Part shown: one piece after another, positions 41,054-50,706 of the stretch
Position numbering within the stretch: the first letter of the stretch is position 1
Layout of the letters: each line of letters begins with the position of its first letter
NCBI RefSeq assembly: GCF_003986955.1
Contig: NZ_PIPN01000003.1
Coordinates: 248,001-312,000, forward strand
DNA length: 64,000 nt
DNA from: Aliidiomarina sedimenti
GTDB taxonomy: Bacteria; Pseudomonadota; Gammaproteobacteria; Enterobacterales; Alteromonadaceae
Reading direction: 5' to 3'
The notes under the pieces: generated by a model
The model's input: the letters and a program-made list of their open reading frames with translations, nothing else
Databases searched by the model: none
Told to the model about the DNA's origin: nothing
Program-made: the position numbers and the translations under genes

Positions 41054-42043
41054 TTAAAGCAACTCGGTGTGCTCGGCGCGGGTTTTCTCGCACCAGACAC
41101 CGGGTTGAACATAACCGATATGGGCCTCCTCCATCAGAAACATACACACCCGGGACTGCCCGATCCCACCTCCGACCGATGCCGGTAAATGCCCGTTTAA
41201 TAATGCTTGATGCCAGGGTTGCTCCGCAGCCGCTTCGCGGCCAGCTAATGCGAGTTGCTTAATCAGGGCGGAGGCATCCACACGGATCCCCATGCTTGAC
41301 AGTTCAATGGCGTCGTCAAGGACGTCACTCCAGACCAGAATATCGCCGTTTAATCCTTGTTCGCCGTCTTCATCAAGCGTCGTCCAGTCGTCGTAGTCGG
41401 GGGCGCGGGCGTCGTGGCGCTGGCCATTACTGAGGGCGGCGCCAATACCGCTGATAAAGACGGCTTTGTGGCTTCGGGTGAACGCGCGTTCGCGTTCTTT
41501 GGGCGAAAGTTGCGGGTACTTCTGCAGCAAAGCTTCGGTACTAATAAAGGTTAACGATTCAGGCAATTGCAGCTGGCTTGGGTAGATGGTTTGAACCTGG
41601 CGGTGAGTTTTCAGCAGCGTCTGATAAACGGCACTGGCCGCTTGCTTCAATTGGGCACTGGTGCGTCGGCTCGGGCACAACGACTGCTCCCAATCCCATT
41701 GGTCGACATACACCGAATGCACCGCACTGAGCTGCTCTTCGTCAGGGCGCAGGGCTTTCATTTGGGTGACGATGCCTTCGCCCGGCTCAAAGCCATAGCG
41801 AGCCAGCGTTTGGCGTTTCCATTTTGCTAAAGAGTGGACCACTTCATAGCGGGTTTGCAGGCTGCGAACGTCAACGGCCACTGCTTTTTCATGGCCGGAT
41901 AAGGTGTCCTGAATACCGTCACGCGGATCCGTTAGCAGTGGAGCCTGGACTTCGGTCAGGTTGAGTTCGTCACACAATAGCTCGGTAAAAAGCTGTTTGA
42001 TATAGCGGATTTGTTGCTGGCGGTGGAGGAATTTGCGTTTCAT
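41054..42043 (-). CDS. asnA: Aspartate-ammonia ligase (asparagine synthetase A)
   Basis: AsnA makes asparagine from aspartate, ammonia and ATP. The 329-residue class II synthetase-like protein has the family sequences APLLTDPRDGIQDTLSGHEKAV, HSLAKWKRQTLARYGF, VYVDQWDWE and the C-terminal PASVGGGIGQSRVCMFLMEEAHIGYVQ. Length matches E. coli AsnA (330). It is divergent from asnC, and the gap 42044-42220 is the shared regulatory region. Confidence 0.96.
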   Translation of the reverse strand: MKRKFLHRQQQIRYIKQLFTELLCDELNLTEVQAPLLTDPRDGIQDTLSGHEKAVAVDVRSLQTRYEVVHSLAKWKRQTLARYGFEPGEGIVTQMKALRPDEEQLSAVHSVYVDQWDWEQSLCPSRRTSAQLKQAASAVYQTLLKTHRQVQTIYPSQLQLPESLTFISTEALLQKYPQLSPKERERAFTRSHKAVFISGIGAALSNGQRHDARAPDYDDWTTLDEDGEQGLNGDILVWSDVLDDAIELSSMGIRVDASALIKQLALAGREAAAEQPWHQALLNGHLPASVGGGIGQSRVCMFLMEEAHIGYVQPGVWCEKTRAEHTELL

Positions 42044-42220
42044 CTGGGTCGTCTCGCTGGTTGCTGGGTTTAAATGTTGTTCTGATTCAGCATTGTCTAT
42101 GGCGGGGATTTGTTCAATAGTGTTTAATTAAAGTCCGTTTCGGTTGTTTGTATTTGTTAGTAAATGGCCTTATTTTTATTTTCTATCTAATTCAACCCGC
42201 TTAATGGAGATGGATTTTAA

Positions 42221-42667
42221 ATGATCGACAATTTGGACCAGGCGATTTTGCGCACCTTGATGGGCAACGCGCGCATTTCTTACGCAGAAATTGCCAAACA
42301 GAACCAGGTTAGCCCGGCGACGATTCATGTGCGGGTGGAGAAAATGCGTCATTCGGGGATTATTAAAGGCACCCGGTTGAAAGTCGATGCGCGCAAACTG
42401 GGCTACGACGTAACCTGTTTTATTGGCATCATTCTTAAGCAGGCGGGCGACTATCCGAAAGCCCTGGCAAAGCTTGAGGCCTTGCCGGAAGTGACGGAAG
42501 CCTTCTATACCACCGGGCAGTACAGTATTTTTATTAAAGTCATGGTGAAGAGTATTGATGATCTGCAGCAGTTGCTGATTGAACGTATTCAGCCGATTGA
42601 CGAAATCCAGTCCACGGATACGCTGATATCGCTGCAGAACCCGATTGCCCGTGATATTGCGGTGTAA
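42221..42667 (+). CDS. asnC: AsnC, Lrp-family regulator of asnA
   Basis: The 148-residue protein has the N-terminal Lrp/AsnC helix-turn-helix (LDQAILRTLMGNARISYAEIAK, VSPATIHVRVEKMRHSGII) and the C-terminal RAM domain (VTCFIGIILKQAGDYPKAL, VTEAFYTTGQYSIFIKV). In E. coli AsnC activates asnA in response to asparagine. The divergent arrangement with asnA supports the same role. Confidence 0.93.
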   Translation: MIDNLDQAILRTLMGNARISYAEIAKQNQVSPATIHVRVEKMRHSGIIKGTRLKVDARKLGYDVTCFIGIILKQAGDYPKALAKLEALPEVTEAFYTTGQYSIFIKVMVKSIDDLQQLLIERIQPIDEIQSTDTLISLQNPIARDIAV

Positions 42668-42734
42668 GGTTAGGTTAGCGGTGTCATTGCGTTGTCATCA
42701 GGAAGGGCTATAGTTTTCTTTATAGCTGGATATG

Positions 42735-42790
42735 CATATATACGTATATGTGTTTAAATGCATATGCGCCTATCTATATATCCGTATGCA
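42735..42790 (+). promoter_or_regulatory. Candidate ArsR operator region
   Basis: Just before arsR lie a perfect 12-bp palindrome ATATACGTATAT (42738-42749), GCATATGC (42760-42767) and a second related copy ATATATCCGTATGC (42776-42789). Repeated AT-rich palindromes overlapping the promoter are typical of autoregulated ArsR genes. Confidence 0.5.
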
Positions 42791-42802
42791 AAGGAGCTCA
42801 TT

Positions 42803-43138
42803 ATGGACCCTGCGGCTACTCTTAAATTACTGGCTGACCCGACCCGCCTGGCGATCATGCTGCTGTTAGCGACAGAAAAAGAACTCTGTGTCTGTGAGCT
42901 GGTGGCTGCACTGGATGAGTCTCAGCCGAAGATATCCCGCCACTTACGATTATTAAAAGACGCCCGATTGATCTGCGACAGACGCCAGGGTCAATGGATG
43001 TTCTACGCTTGGGCGCAGGAACTTCCGGATTGGGCAGCGCAATTGCTGGACAATCTACGTTTGCAGTATCAGCCACAAACCTGGCAACAACTGGCGCGGG
43101 TTGAACAGATGCCGTCACGCCCTGAGCGTTGTTGTTAA
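42803..43138 (+). CDS. arsR: ArsR-family arsenic-responsive repressor
   Basis: The 111-residue winged-helix protein has the metalloid-binding pair in ELCVCELVAAL at the start of the recognition region, then QPKISRHLRLLKDARLI, and it ends RCC, adding two more thiols. AAAGGAG precedes ATG 42803. Longer frames start inside the operator repeats. It heads an ars operon with acr3 and a GAPDH gene and presumably dissociates on binding As(III). Confidence 0.92.
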   Translation: MDPAATLKLLADPTRLAIMLLLATEKELCVCELVAALDESQPKISRHLRLLKDARLICDRRQGQWMFYAWAQELPDWAAQLLDNLRLQYQPQTWQQLARVEQMPSRPERCC

Positions 43139-43163
43139 TTATTGAATTAGGGAAGTTTGGTTA

Positions 43164-44207
43164 ATGGGACTTTTTGAACGCTATTTGTCGCTATGGGTGG
43201 CACTTTGCATTGCAGCAGGCGTCGCCTTGGGGGTAGCTTTTCCTCAGGTGTTTGAGGCGTTGGCGCAGTTCGAATTCGCCAGTGTGAACCTGGTTGTCGC
43301 GGTGCTGGTGTGGGCGATGATATTCCCGATGATGACGGCGATTGACTTGAGTTCGCTGCGGGCGGCAACCAAACAACCGCGCGGGCTGGTGTTAACGCTG
43401 GTGGTCAACTGGCTGATTAAACCATTCACTATGTTTGCACTTGGTTACCTGTTTTTCCGCGGTTTGTTCTCCAACTTAGTCAGCGCTGATGATGCCAGTC
43501 AATACATTGCGGGCATGATCCTGCTCGGTGTGGCGCCTTGTACCGCCATGGTTTTTGTCTGGAGCCAGCTCACCCGCGGCGATGCGTCCTATACCTTGCT
43601 GCAGGTATCGGTCAATGATGTGATTCTGATTTTTGCTTTTGCACCCATTGCAGGCTTTCTACTCGGTATTACCGATCTGACGGTGCCGTGGGATACGCTG
43701 CTGCTGTCTGTGGTGTTGTATGTGGTGCTGCCGCTGTTGGCTGGTGTGCTGGCACGCCGTTGGTTGCTTAAGCGCGGTGGCTTGCAGGCGCTGGAAAAAT
43801 TTCAGCATGGGGTCAAACCATTAGCTACCGGCGGTCTCTGCCTGACGGTGCTGATGTTGTTTGCCTTTCAGGCGCAAAGCCTGATCAGCCAGCCGTTCGT
43901 GATTGTTTTAATTGCTATTCCACTGATTATACAAACCTACTTAATATTCGGCATCGGCTATGTAGGGTCCTATCTGCTGCGTTTACCGCATCGCGTGGCG
44001 GCACCTGCATGCTTGATTGGCACCTCTAACTTTTTCGAACTGGCGGTTGCTGTGGCCATTTCTGTGTTTGGTCTTACTTCGGGAGCGGCGCTCGCCACTG
44101 TGGTGGGTGTCCTCGTAGAAGTGCCAGTAATGCTATCTTTGGTATATCTGATGAATAAATTAGCGCCGGCAACTGATCGCCGCGCCCACCAACAAGAAGG
44201 AAAGTGA
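43164..44207 (+). CDS. acr3: Arsenite efflux permease ACR3
   Basis: ACR3 exports As(III) using the proton gradient. The 347-residue protein has ten hydrophobic helices, the essential Cys in [13 protein letters not shown] and the family motif [14 protein letters not shown]. It lies 25 bases after arsR and one base before the GAPDH gene, so the three are one operon. Confidence 0.95.
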   Translation: MGLFERYLSLWVALCIAAGVALGVAFPQVFEALAQFEFASVNLVVAVLVWAMIFPMMTAIDLSSLRAATKQPRGLVLTLVVNWLIKPFTMFALGYLFFRGLFSNLVSADDASQYIAGMILLGVAPCTAMVFVWSQLTRGDASYTLLQVSVNDVILIFAFAPIAGFLLGITDLTVPWDTLLLSVVLYVVLPLLAGVLARRWLLKRGGLQALEKFQHGVKPLATGGLCLTVLMLFAFQAQSLISQPFVIVLIAIPLIIQTYLIFGIGYVGSYLLRLPHRVAAPACLIGTSNFFELAVAVAISVFGLTSGAALATVVGVLVEVPVMLSLVYLMNKLAPATDRRAHQQEGK

Positions 44208-44208
44208 C

Positions 44209-45222
44209 ATGAGCAAGAAAACTGTAAAAGTTGGCATCAATGGATTTGGACGCATTGGCCGCCTGGCGCTGCGGGCTGGGTTTGGTGCGGATAATATCGA
44301 GTTTGTGCAGATTAACGACCCTGGTGCGGACGCGGCAACCATGGCACATTTACTCGAGTTTGACTCAGTCCACGGACGCTGGGGAAACGATGTAAAAGGG
44401 GCCGGTAGCACGCTGAAAATTAATGGCCGTGAAATACACTGCACGGCGGAAAAAGAGATTAAAAAGACCGATTGGTCAGGCTGTGATTTAGTGATTGAAG
44501 CCTCAGGCGCCAATAAAACGGCTGACGTGTTGCAGGCGTACTTGGACCAAGGCGTTGAGCATGTGGTGGTAACGGCACCGGTGAAATCGGATGGGGTGCC
44601 TAACATTGTGGTCGGCGTGAATGACGAGGATTTCGATCCGAAAGTGCATACCATTGTCACTGCAGCATCCTGCACTACTAACTGTCTGGCGCCGGTAGTG
44701 AAAGTGGTTAAAGACAACTGGGGAATTAAACATGGCAGCATGACCACCATTCACGCGCTGACCAACACCCAGACCATACTCGATGCTCCCCACAAAGACT
44801 TACGCCGGGCACGGGCCTGTGGTATGTCACTGATCCCAACGACGACTGGCTCAGCAAAAGCAATTACTGCAATTTTTCCGGAGCTTAGCGGTAAAATCAA
44901 TGGCCATGCGGTACGTGTTCCACTAGAGTGCCCATCGCTGACCGACATGGTATTTGAGCTTGAAAAGCCAGCCACAGTCGACGAAGTCAATGCCGCGTTT
45001 GCCACAGCCGCCGCCGGCGAACTGGAGGGCATCCTCGGTTACGAAGAACGACCACTGGTCTCGATTGACTACAAAACCGACCCACGCTCGTCCATTGTTG
45101 ACGCATTGTCGACCATGGTCATCAACGGCACCCAACTAAAAGTCTACGCCTGGTACGACAACGAATGGGGCTACTCCATGCGCGTCGTCGACCTGGTCAA
45201 ACGCATCGCACAAATTCAATGA
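44209..45222 (+). CDS. Glyceraldehyde-3-phosphate dehydrogenase of the ars operon
   Basis: The 337-residue protein has the NAD-binding GINGFGRIGRLALRA, the catalytic ASCTTNCLAPV and His in the HALTNTQ region, and the C-terminal WYDNEWGYSMRVVD. In ars operons this enzyme makes 1-arseno-3-phosphoglycerate from arsenate, which ArsJ exports. ArsJ is not encoded in the window. The gene is coupled to acr3, which indicates the arsenic role and not central glycolysis. Its stop codon TGA is contributed by REP pair 5. Confidence 0.92.
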   Translation: MSKKTVKVGINGFGRIGRLALRAGFGADNIEFVQINDPGADAATMAHLLEFDSVHGRWGNDVKGAGSTLKINGREIHCTAEKEIKKTDWSGCDLVIEASGANKTADVLQAYLDQGVEHVVVTAPVKSDGVPNIVVGVNDEDFDPKVHTIVTAASCTTNCLAPVVKVVKDNWGIKHGSMTTIHALTNTQTILDAPHKDLRRARACGMSLIPTTTGSAKAITAIFPELSGKINGHAVRVPLECPSLTDMVFELEKPATVDEVNAAFATAAAGELEGILGYEERPLVSIDYKTDPRSSIVDALSTMVINGTQLKVYAWYDNEWGYSMRVVDLVKRIAQIQ

Positions 45223-45294
45223 TCAAGCGCGGGGCTTGATCGTTGAATCTGCCTTTTACAATTCAATGTTCAAGCCCCGCGCTCGATCGTTGAA
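45214..45294. repeat. REP pair 5 (inverted), overlapping the end of the ars GAPDH gene
   Basis: Unit 45214-45248 (loop GCGGG) contains the GAPDH stop codon. Unit 45261-45294 (loop CCCGC) ends TTGAAAGG and runs directly into the Shine-Dalgarno of the next gene. Confidence 0.93.
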
Positions 45295-45302
45295 AGGTGG
45301 GG

Positions 45303-46910
45303 ATGATGAGTTTTACGGACTGGGCGATGAGTTTGGGTGGGCTGGGGTTTTTGTTGCTGGGAATGGCAATGATGACCGAGGGCCTGAAAGCGGCTGCGGG
45401 GGATTCCCTGCGCAGTATTCTCGAGCGTTCGACGCAGACCCGGCCGCGTGCGTTGCTGACCGGCTTTACCCTGACCGCGGTGGTGCAGTCGTCCAGTGCG
45501 GTGATTATGACCACACTGGGCTTTACCAACGCCGGTATGTTGACCATGCGCAAAGCCGCCTGGGTGGTATTTGGCAGTAATGTCGGCACTACAGTCACCG
45601 CCTGGATCGTTGCCTTAATCGGACTTAAAGTGCGGGTTGATGCCGCGGCGCTGCCGATGATCGGCGTGGGAATGCTACTTCACCTGTTCCTGCAGCAAGG
45701 CCGGCTGAAGCACCTTGGCTTCGCGCTGGCGGGCTTCGGTATCCTCTTTTTTGGTCTGGGTACACTGCGCGACGCCTTTGATAACATTGCTGATGTAATT
45801 CCGGTCGAGCAGATTGCCGCAGCGGGCGGCTGGGGGATTGTAATAGGCGTTTTGGGTGGTGCGCTGTTAACGGTTTTAATACAGTCGTCCTCCGCCTCCC
45901 TGGCGATTATTCTGACCGCGGCGGTGACCGGTGTGTTTACTCCCATGGTGGGGGCTTCATTGGTTATAGGGGCCAATCTCGGCACCACCGGCACCTCGCT
46001 GCTGGCGGCAATTGGGGCGACTGCAAATGCCCGGCGTCTGGCGATGGTTCACGTCAGTCAGAAGGCCTTTACCGGTCTTATTGCCTTGCTTCTGCTGTGG
46101 CCGATGTGGCTGTTAGTCGATTACATTGCTGATCACACTGGCGGCACTATTACCACCGCGCTGGCGCTTTTCCACACCCTCTTTAATGTCCTTGGTGTGC
46201 TCCTTATGTGGCTGTTTTCTGAGTATTTGTTTCGGCGCGTTGAACGCTGGATCAAACAGCCGGAACTCAGTTCAGACAAACCCAGGTATCTCGATAAAAC
46301 GGTGCTGTCGTCCCCCGCAATGGGCGTAGCAGCGATGCACTCTGAGCTTAAGCGCGTATTTAAGCAGTTGCTACGGCGCGCACGCAATATATTGCAGTTA
46401 AGCGAAGACGAGCGCGATGGTCACGACGAAGTGAATACGCTGGCGTTGCTCGAGCGAATCGAGGAGTTTGGTGAAGCATTGACCAGCCAGGCGAATCTGG
46501 CAGGAAGCGCCGAGACGTTTCTTAATTTAAGCTGGGCGCAGCAGGAGCTGCGTGAACTCAGACTGAATTTAAACGAGCTGCGTAAACGTCCGTTTGAGCG
46601 CTTGCACGGCGCTATACCGCCTGAGTTACTGTTGCAGTTTTCAGATCTACTTGGAAGTGGCCAATTAAAGGCGCTGAGCGGCAATCATCGGGAGCAAGCA
46701 CTCGCCAACATCGCCACGATTCGTAGGCTGACCCGACGTCAGTTATTGGCAGAGATTGAGAATGGTACTCAGAAGGCGACCCGGGTAACCGAGTATCTGG
46801 CTATTATTGCGCTGTGCGAAGACAGCGCGAAGCGGGTAATCCGGATTGCCAATATTCTCTATCCCGCGCCAACGGAGCCTGTAGCAACGGAGCCTGTAGC
46901 AACTGCCTAG
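45303..46910 (+). CDS. Na/Pi cotransporter family protein with C-terminal PhoU-like domain
   Basis: The protein (about 535 residues) has two inverted PNaS repeats, with the paired QSSSA motifs VVQSSSAVIMTTLG and LIQSSSASLAIILTAA, GSNVGTTVTAW and GANLGTTGTSLL, followed by a cytoplasmic helical PhoU-like region (about residues 340-530). Such proteins move phosphate with sodium, mostly outward. The open frame begins at GTG 45297. ATG 45303 follows GAAAGGTGGGG. It is separated from the ars genes by REP pair 5, but arsenate is a phosphate analogue, so a link is possible. Confidence 0.88.
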   Translation: MMSFTDWAMSLGGLGFLLLGMAMMTEGLKAAAGDSLRSILERSTQTRPRALLTGFTLTAVVQSSSAVIMTTLGFTNAGMLTMRKAAWVVFGSNVGTTVTAWIVALIGLKVRVDAAALPMIGVGMLLHLFLQQGRLKHLGFALAGFGILFFGLGTLRDAFDNIADVIPVEQIAAAGGWGIVIGVLGGALLTVLIQSSSASLAIILTAAVTGVFTPMVGASLVIGANLGTTGTSLLAAIGATANARRLAMVHVSQKAFTGLIALLLLWPMWLLVDYIADHTGGTITTALALFHTLFNVLGVLLMWLFSEYLFRRVERWIKQPELSSDKPRYLDKTVLSSPAMGVAAMHSELKRVFKQLLRRARNILQLSEDERDGHDEVNTLALLERIEEFGEALTSQANLAGSAETFLNLSWAQQELRELRLNLNELRKRPFERLHGAIPPELLLQFSDLLGSGQLKALSGNHREQALANIATIRRLTRRQLLAEIENGTQKATRVTEYLAIIALCEDSAKRVIRIANILYPAPTEPVATEPVATA

Positions 46911-47347
46911 CCGACGGCACGCTCGGATGCGATGGCAATGAACCAAAGAAAGTGGGTGCCGGTAACGACAAAAGTAATCGGGCGGCGCATTTTCTGATAC
47001 CAGTCCTGGGTTACCGCTTCGACATCGTAGCGTAGCCAGAGTATGTAGAATAACCCCAATACAACCAAGGCAACCAGCGCCGGTGCGAAGGCCACAGCAA
47101 GCCAGCCGACCAGCGAAGGTAGCATGCAGATTAACAAGCGGCCCTGCGGTTTTTCCATCTCGCCGGCCATGATCAGACCCCAGTGGATGCCCCCCAGAAA
47201 CGACAGTATCACGGCGCTGTAGGCAAGAAACGCCTGCAACGCGAGCCCCTGATAGATGCCGACAACGCCCAGCGCAGCGAGCAAAATAAAAGGCGCTAAA
47301 CCGGCCCAGGCAAGGCGAATCGCGGTTTGTTGAGTAACATCGTTCAT
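46907..47347 (-). CDS. DUF3429 membrane protein
   Basis: The 146-residue protein has about five hydrophobic helices and the DUF3429 pattern YSAVILSFLGGIHWGL and MLPSLVGWLAVAF. Function is unknown. Its end overlaps that of the convergent Na/Pi-type gene by 4 bases (CTAG region). Confidence 0.82.
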   Translation of the reverse strand: MNDVTQQTAIRLAWAGLAPFILLAALGVVGIYQGLALQAFLAYSAVILSFLGGIHWGLIMAGEMEKPQGRLLICMLPSLVGWLAVAFAPALVALVVLGLFYILWLRYDVEAVTQDWYQKMRRPITFVVTGTHFLWFIAIASERAVG

Positions 47348-47374
47348 AGCGGAATCCCGTTTAATTCAGCGTGG

Positions 47375-48343
47375 TTAGCTACTGACCTGAGAGGTGAACA
47401 ACCAGACCATGTAGGCGATATAAAGCAGCAGTAGAACGGCACCTTCAACGCGGTTGATACGTCCTTTGCCGCCGCGGCCTAAGCCGAAAATCAGCAGCAC
47501 TGCAGTCAGCACCATCATGGTCGCCCAGTCGCGGGTAAACACATCGTAGTCGAACTCTATCGGCGTGATAGCACCGGCGATACCGACCACCGCCAGGGTG
47601 TTAAAGACGTTTGAGCCGAGGATATTACCCAGCGCCAGATCGTGTTCGTTTTTGCGCACGGCGGCAATGCAGGACGCCAGCTCGGGCAGCGAGGTACCAA
47701 CCGCGACGATGGTGAGGCCGATAACAAGCTCACTGACGCCAAAGGCTTCAGCGATATCAATCGCACCCCAGACGAGGATGCGTGAGCTGAGTACCAGCAA
47801 CACCAGGCCGACGACAAGCCAGATAATTGATTTAGCCAACGGCATGGGGTGACTGTCGAGTTCAGCTTCGCTTTCGCTGCTCAAAATATCATCGCCCTGT
47901 TTGCTCAAACGAATCGCCCAGATTAAAAATGCGGCAAATAAACCAAGCAGTATCCATGCTTCCCAGCGGGTGATGATACCGCTTTGCAGCTGCCAGCCAG
48001 CGACCAGCATGACCACAAAAAGAAGTGGAATCTCGCGGCGCAGAACCCCGGAAGTCACTGAAATTGGAAGAATAATTGCAGTCAGACCAAGTACCAGTGC
48101 AATGTTCGCAATATTTGAACCGTAGGCATTACCCAGGGCAAGATTCGGCGCGTCGTCGATTGCCGCCATTGCCGACACCACCATTTCCGGGGCTGAGGTG
48201 CCGAAGCCAATAATCAGCATACCGATCAGTAATGGCGACATGCCAAGGTGACGAGCCGTCGATGAGGCCCCGTCAACAAATCGATCCGCACTCCAGGCCA
48301 GTAATGCCAGACCGACGATAATTGCAGCGATTGGAATCCACAT
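47375..48343 (-). CDS. Calcium/sodium exchanger, YrbG type
   Basis: The 322-residue protein has two inverted CaCA repeats with the ion-binding motifs GFGTSAPEMVVS / GNAYGSNIANIALVLG and VGTSLPELASC / GNILGSNVFNTLAVVG, and about ten helices. It probably exports Ca2+ in exchange for Na+. It is 27 bases upstream of the DUF3429 gene on the same strand. Confidence 0.93.
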   Translation of the reverse strand: MWIPIAAIIVGLALLAWSADRFVDGASSTARHLGMSPLLIGMLIIGFGTSAPEMVVSAMAAIDDAPNLALGNAYGSNIANIALVLGLTAIILPISVTSGVLRREIPLLFVVMLVAGWQLQSGIITRWEAWILLGLFAAFLIWAIRLSKQGDDILSSESEAELDSHPMPLAKSIIWLVVGLVLLVLSSRILVWGAIDIAEAFGVSELVIGLTIVAVGTSLPELASCIAAVRKNEHDLALGNILGSNVFNTLAVVGIAGAITPIEFDYDVFTRDWATMMVLTAVLLIFGLGRGGKGRINRVEGAVLLLLYIAYMVWLFTSQVSS

Positions 48344-48430
48344 AATAATCCATTGGTTTACTAATATATGCCCTTAACTATACTGTAAAGCCTAAAACGA
48401 ACCTATATAAAATCAACTGTTTGTTGAGTA

Positions 48431-48521
48431 AATCAACGATCGGGCGCGGGGCTTGATCATTGAATTGGTCGCACACATGGGTAGCCAATTCAAGATTCAA
48501 GCCCCGCGCTTGAATCTTGAA
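48431..48521. repeat. REP pair 6 (inverted), before the BCCT gene
   Basis: Unit 48431-48465 region (loop GCGGG) and unit 48488-48521 (loop CCCGC) are separated by a spacer with TGGTC and AGCCA flanks. The second unit ends TTGAAAGGGGG, merging with the ribosome-binding site of the BCCT gene. Confidence 0.92.
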
Positions 48522-48531
48522 AGGGGGAAAA

Positions 48532-50529
48532 ATGCAGCATGATCCGGAAAAGTCCCAAAAGGGGTTAATAGTTAAACCGAACCTGGTGATGAACCCGCCC
48601 GTGTTTATTGGTTCGGGTTTGATTGCGGCGATTTTCGTTATCGTCGCGATGGTGTGGTCTGATGAATCCGAGGCCTGGTTTGACGCGATTCAGGGTTGGG
48701 TGATAGAAAAAGCAGGCTGGTTTTACATCCTGTCAGTCGCTATTTTCTTAATTTTCGTGATTGTACTGGCGCTGTCCTCGTTTGGGCGCATCAAGCTCGG
48801 CCCGGATCATTCTGAGCCTGACTACAGTTATGGCTCCTGGTTTGCCATGCTGTTTTCTGCCGGTATGGGCATCGGCCTGATGTTCTTTGGCGTCGCTGAA
48901 CCAGTCATGCACTATGTGGCACCGCCGACTGGTGATGCTGAAACGGTGAACGCCGCGCGCGAAGCAATGAAGGTGACATTCTTCCACTGGGGCCTGCATG
49001 CCTGGTCGATCTATGCGGTGGTAGCTTTGTCACTGGCGTACTTTGCGTTTCGCCATGGCTTGCCGCTGACCATACGCTCGGCACTGTACCCGTTAATCGG
49101 AGACCGTATTTACGGGCCGATTGGCCATGCGGTGGATATTTTCGCGGTGGTCGGTACCCTGTTCGGGGTGGCGACGTCACTTGGCCTGGGGGTAATGCAG
49201 GTCAACGCGGGGCTTAACTTCCTGTTTGAGGTGCCTGTTGCGCTCTGGGTGCAGGTGCTGCTTATTATCGGTATCACCATTATCGCAACCGGTTCGGTGG
49301 TAATGGGGCTGGATGGCGGTATCCGTCGTATTTCCGAGCTCAACCTGATTCTTGCGGTGGCATTGCTGGCCTTCGTTCTGATTGCCGGACCGACGGTGTA
49401 TCTGTTGCAAACGCTGGTGCAAAACATCGGTGCCTACACCTCCGATATCGTCAATATGACCTTCAATCTGTATGCCTACGAGCAAAACGACTGGCTTGGT
49501 GGCTGGACGCTGTTCTACTGGGGCTGGTGGATTGCCTGGTCGCCGTTTGTCGGTATGTTTATCGCCCGGGTTTCACGCGGCCGCACCATTCGTGAGTTTG
49601 TAACGGGCGTGCTGCTGGTACCCATGGGCTTCACCTTTATGTGGATGACCTTTTTTGGGAACACCGGGATCAATATGATCCTGGAACAGGGCATTAGCGA
49701 GTTGGGTACCGCGGTCATGGCCGACGAATCCCGTGCGTTGTTCCAGTTCTTCGAGTATCTGCCGTTCTCTACTATTGCCTCGGTGGTTGCCACGATTCTG
49801 GTTATCACTTTCTTCGTGACCTCGTCGGATTCTGGTTCCCTGGTGGTGGACATGCTGACCTCCGGCGGCACCGAGGATGACTCGCCAGTGTGGCAGCGCA
49901 TTTTCTGGGCGGGGCTGGAAGGCTTACTGGCGATTGCCTTGCTGATAGCAGGGGGGCTGGGCGCACTGCAGACCGCGACCATTGCCTCGGCACTGCCGTT
50001 TACGGTGGTGATGCTGCTGATGTGCTGGGGTTTAATCCGCGCACTGCGCTTAGAAGTGGTGAAAAAAGTGTCACTGCGCCAGGCCACGTTGGCCCCGGTT
50101 GCCGACACCGGACACTGGAAGGCACGGCTGAAGCAAATTGTTGATCATCCGCGGCAGGACAAAGTGATCAACTTTATTCAGAGCACGGTGCGGGAAGCCA
50201 TGGAGTCCGTTGCAGCAGAGCTGAAAGCACAGGATATGCGTGTTGTGCTTGGCGATGATGAAGACGGACGCTATTGGATCCAGACTGAGCATGGCGACGA
50301 AATGGACTTTTTCTATTCCGTACGGCCGCGCGCCTATAGTCCGCCTAGCTTTGTAATGCGCGACATCGCTAAAAAACGTGATGCTGAGCTGAAATACTTC
50401 CGCGCCGAGGTTCACCTGCGCGAAGGCGGTCAGGACTATGACCTCTATGGCTGGAGTAAAGACCAGGTTATCGCGGATATTGTCGACCAATACGAGAAAC
50501 ACATGCACTTTCTGCACGTGGTGCGTTAA
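48532..50529 (+). CDS. BCCT-family betaine/choline/carnitine transporter
   Basis: The 665-residue protein has 12 helices, the BCCT signature FYWGWWIAWSPFVGMFIARVSRGRT and GMGIGLMFFGVAEP, and a long cytoplasmic C-terminal domain (about residues 520-665) like that of BetT, which is involved in osmosensing. It probably imports a compatible solute with sodium or protons. The frame begins at TTG 48517 inside a REP. ATG 48532 has AAAGGGGG 6 bases upstream. Confidence 0.92.
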   Translation: MQHDPEKSQKGLIVKPNLVMNPPVFIGSGLIAAIFVIVAMVWSDESEAWFDAIQGWVIEKAGWFYILSVAIFLIFVIVLALSSFGRIKLGPDHSEPDYSYGSWFAMLFSAGMGIGLMFFGVAEPVMHYVAPPTGDAETVNAAREAMKVTFFHWGLHAWSIYAVVALSLAYFAFRHGLPLTIRSALYPLIGDRIYGPIGHAVDIFAVVGTLFGVATSLGLGVMQVNAGLNFLFEVPVALWVQVLLIIGITIIATGSVVMGLDGGIRRISELNLILAVALLAFVLIAGPTVYLLQTLVQNIGAYTSDIVNMTFNLYAYEQNDWLGGWTLFYWGWWIAWSPFVGMFIARVSRGRTIREFVTGVLLVPMGFTFMWMTFFGNTGINMILEQGISELGTAVMADESRALFQFFEYLPFSTIASVVATILVITFFVTSSDSGSLVVDMLTSGGTEDDSPVWQRIFWAGLEGLLAIALLIAGGLGALQTATIASALPFTVVMLLMCWGLIRALRLEVVKKVSLRQATLAPVADTGHWKARLKQIVDHPRQDKVINFIQSTVREAMESVAAELKAQDMRVVLGDDEDGRYWIQTEHGDEMDFFYSVRPRAYSPPSFVMRDIAKKRDAELKYFRAEVHLREGGQDYDLYGWSKDQVIADIVDQYEKHMHFLHVVR

Positions 50530-50532
50530 GGG

Positions 50533-50560
50533 TTGATTCTGCTTTTGGGCGGTGTATACT
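50533..50560 (+). promoter_or_regulatory. Candidate promoter of the iron transporter operon
   Basis: TTGATT (50533-50538), a 16-base spacer and TATACT (50555-50560) lie 190 bases before the operon. They would produce a long leader containing a structured segment (GGCGCT/AGCGCC at 50660-50685). Confidence 0.45.
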
Positions 50561-50573
50561 CGACCGGGTGAAC

Positions 50574-50590
50574 GAGAACCATTATCATTT
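50574..50590 (+). promoter_or_regulatory. Partial Fur-box-like site
   Basis: GAGAACCATTATCATTT resembles one and a half Fur hexamers (GATAAT/ATTATC) and sits just downstream of the candidate TATACT. Confidence 0.45.
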
Positions 50591-50685
50591 CGGTCGGTGT
50601 GGAGTTAGCATCGCTTCTCTTCTTTATCTATGGTAGCGGCTGACTCCCCCACGGAGCCAGGCGCTGCCCGGTGGGGTATAGCGCC

Positions 50686-50706
50686 TGATAATCATTGTGA
50701 TTATCA
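50686..50706 (+). promoter_or_regulatory. Fur-box-like palindrome before the iron ABC transporter
   Basis: TGATAATCA-TTG-TGATTATCA is a perfect 9-bp inverted repeat close to the Fur consensus, 47 bases before the substrate-binding protein gene. It suggests repression by Fur when iron is plentiful. Confidence 0.7.
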
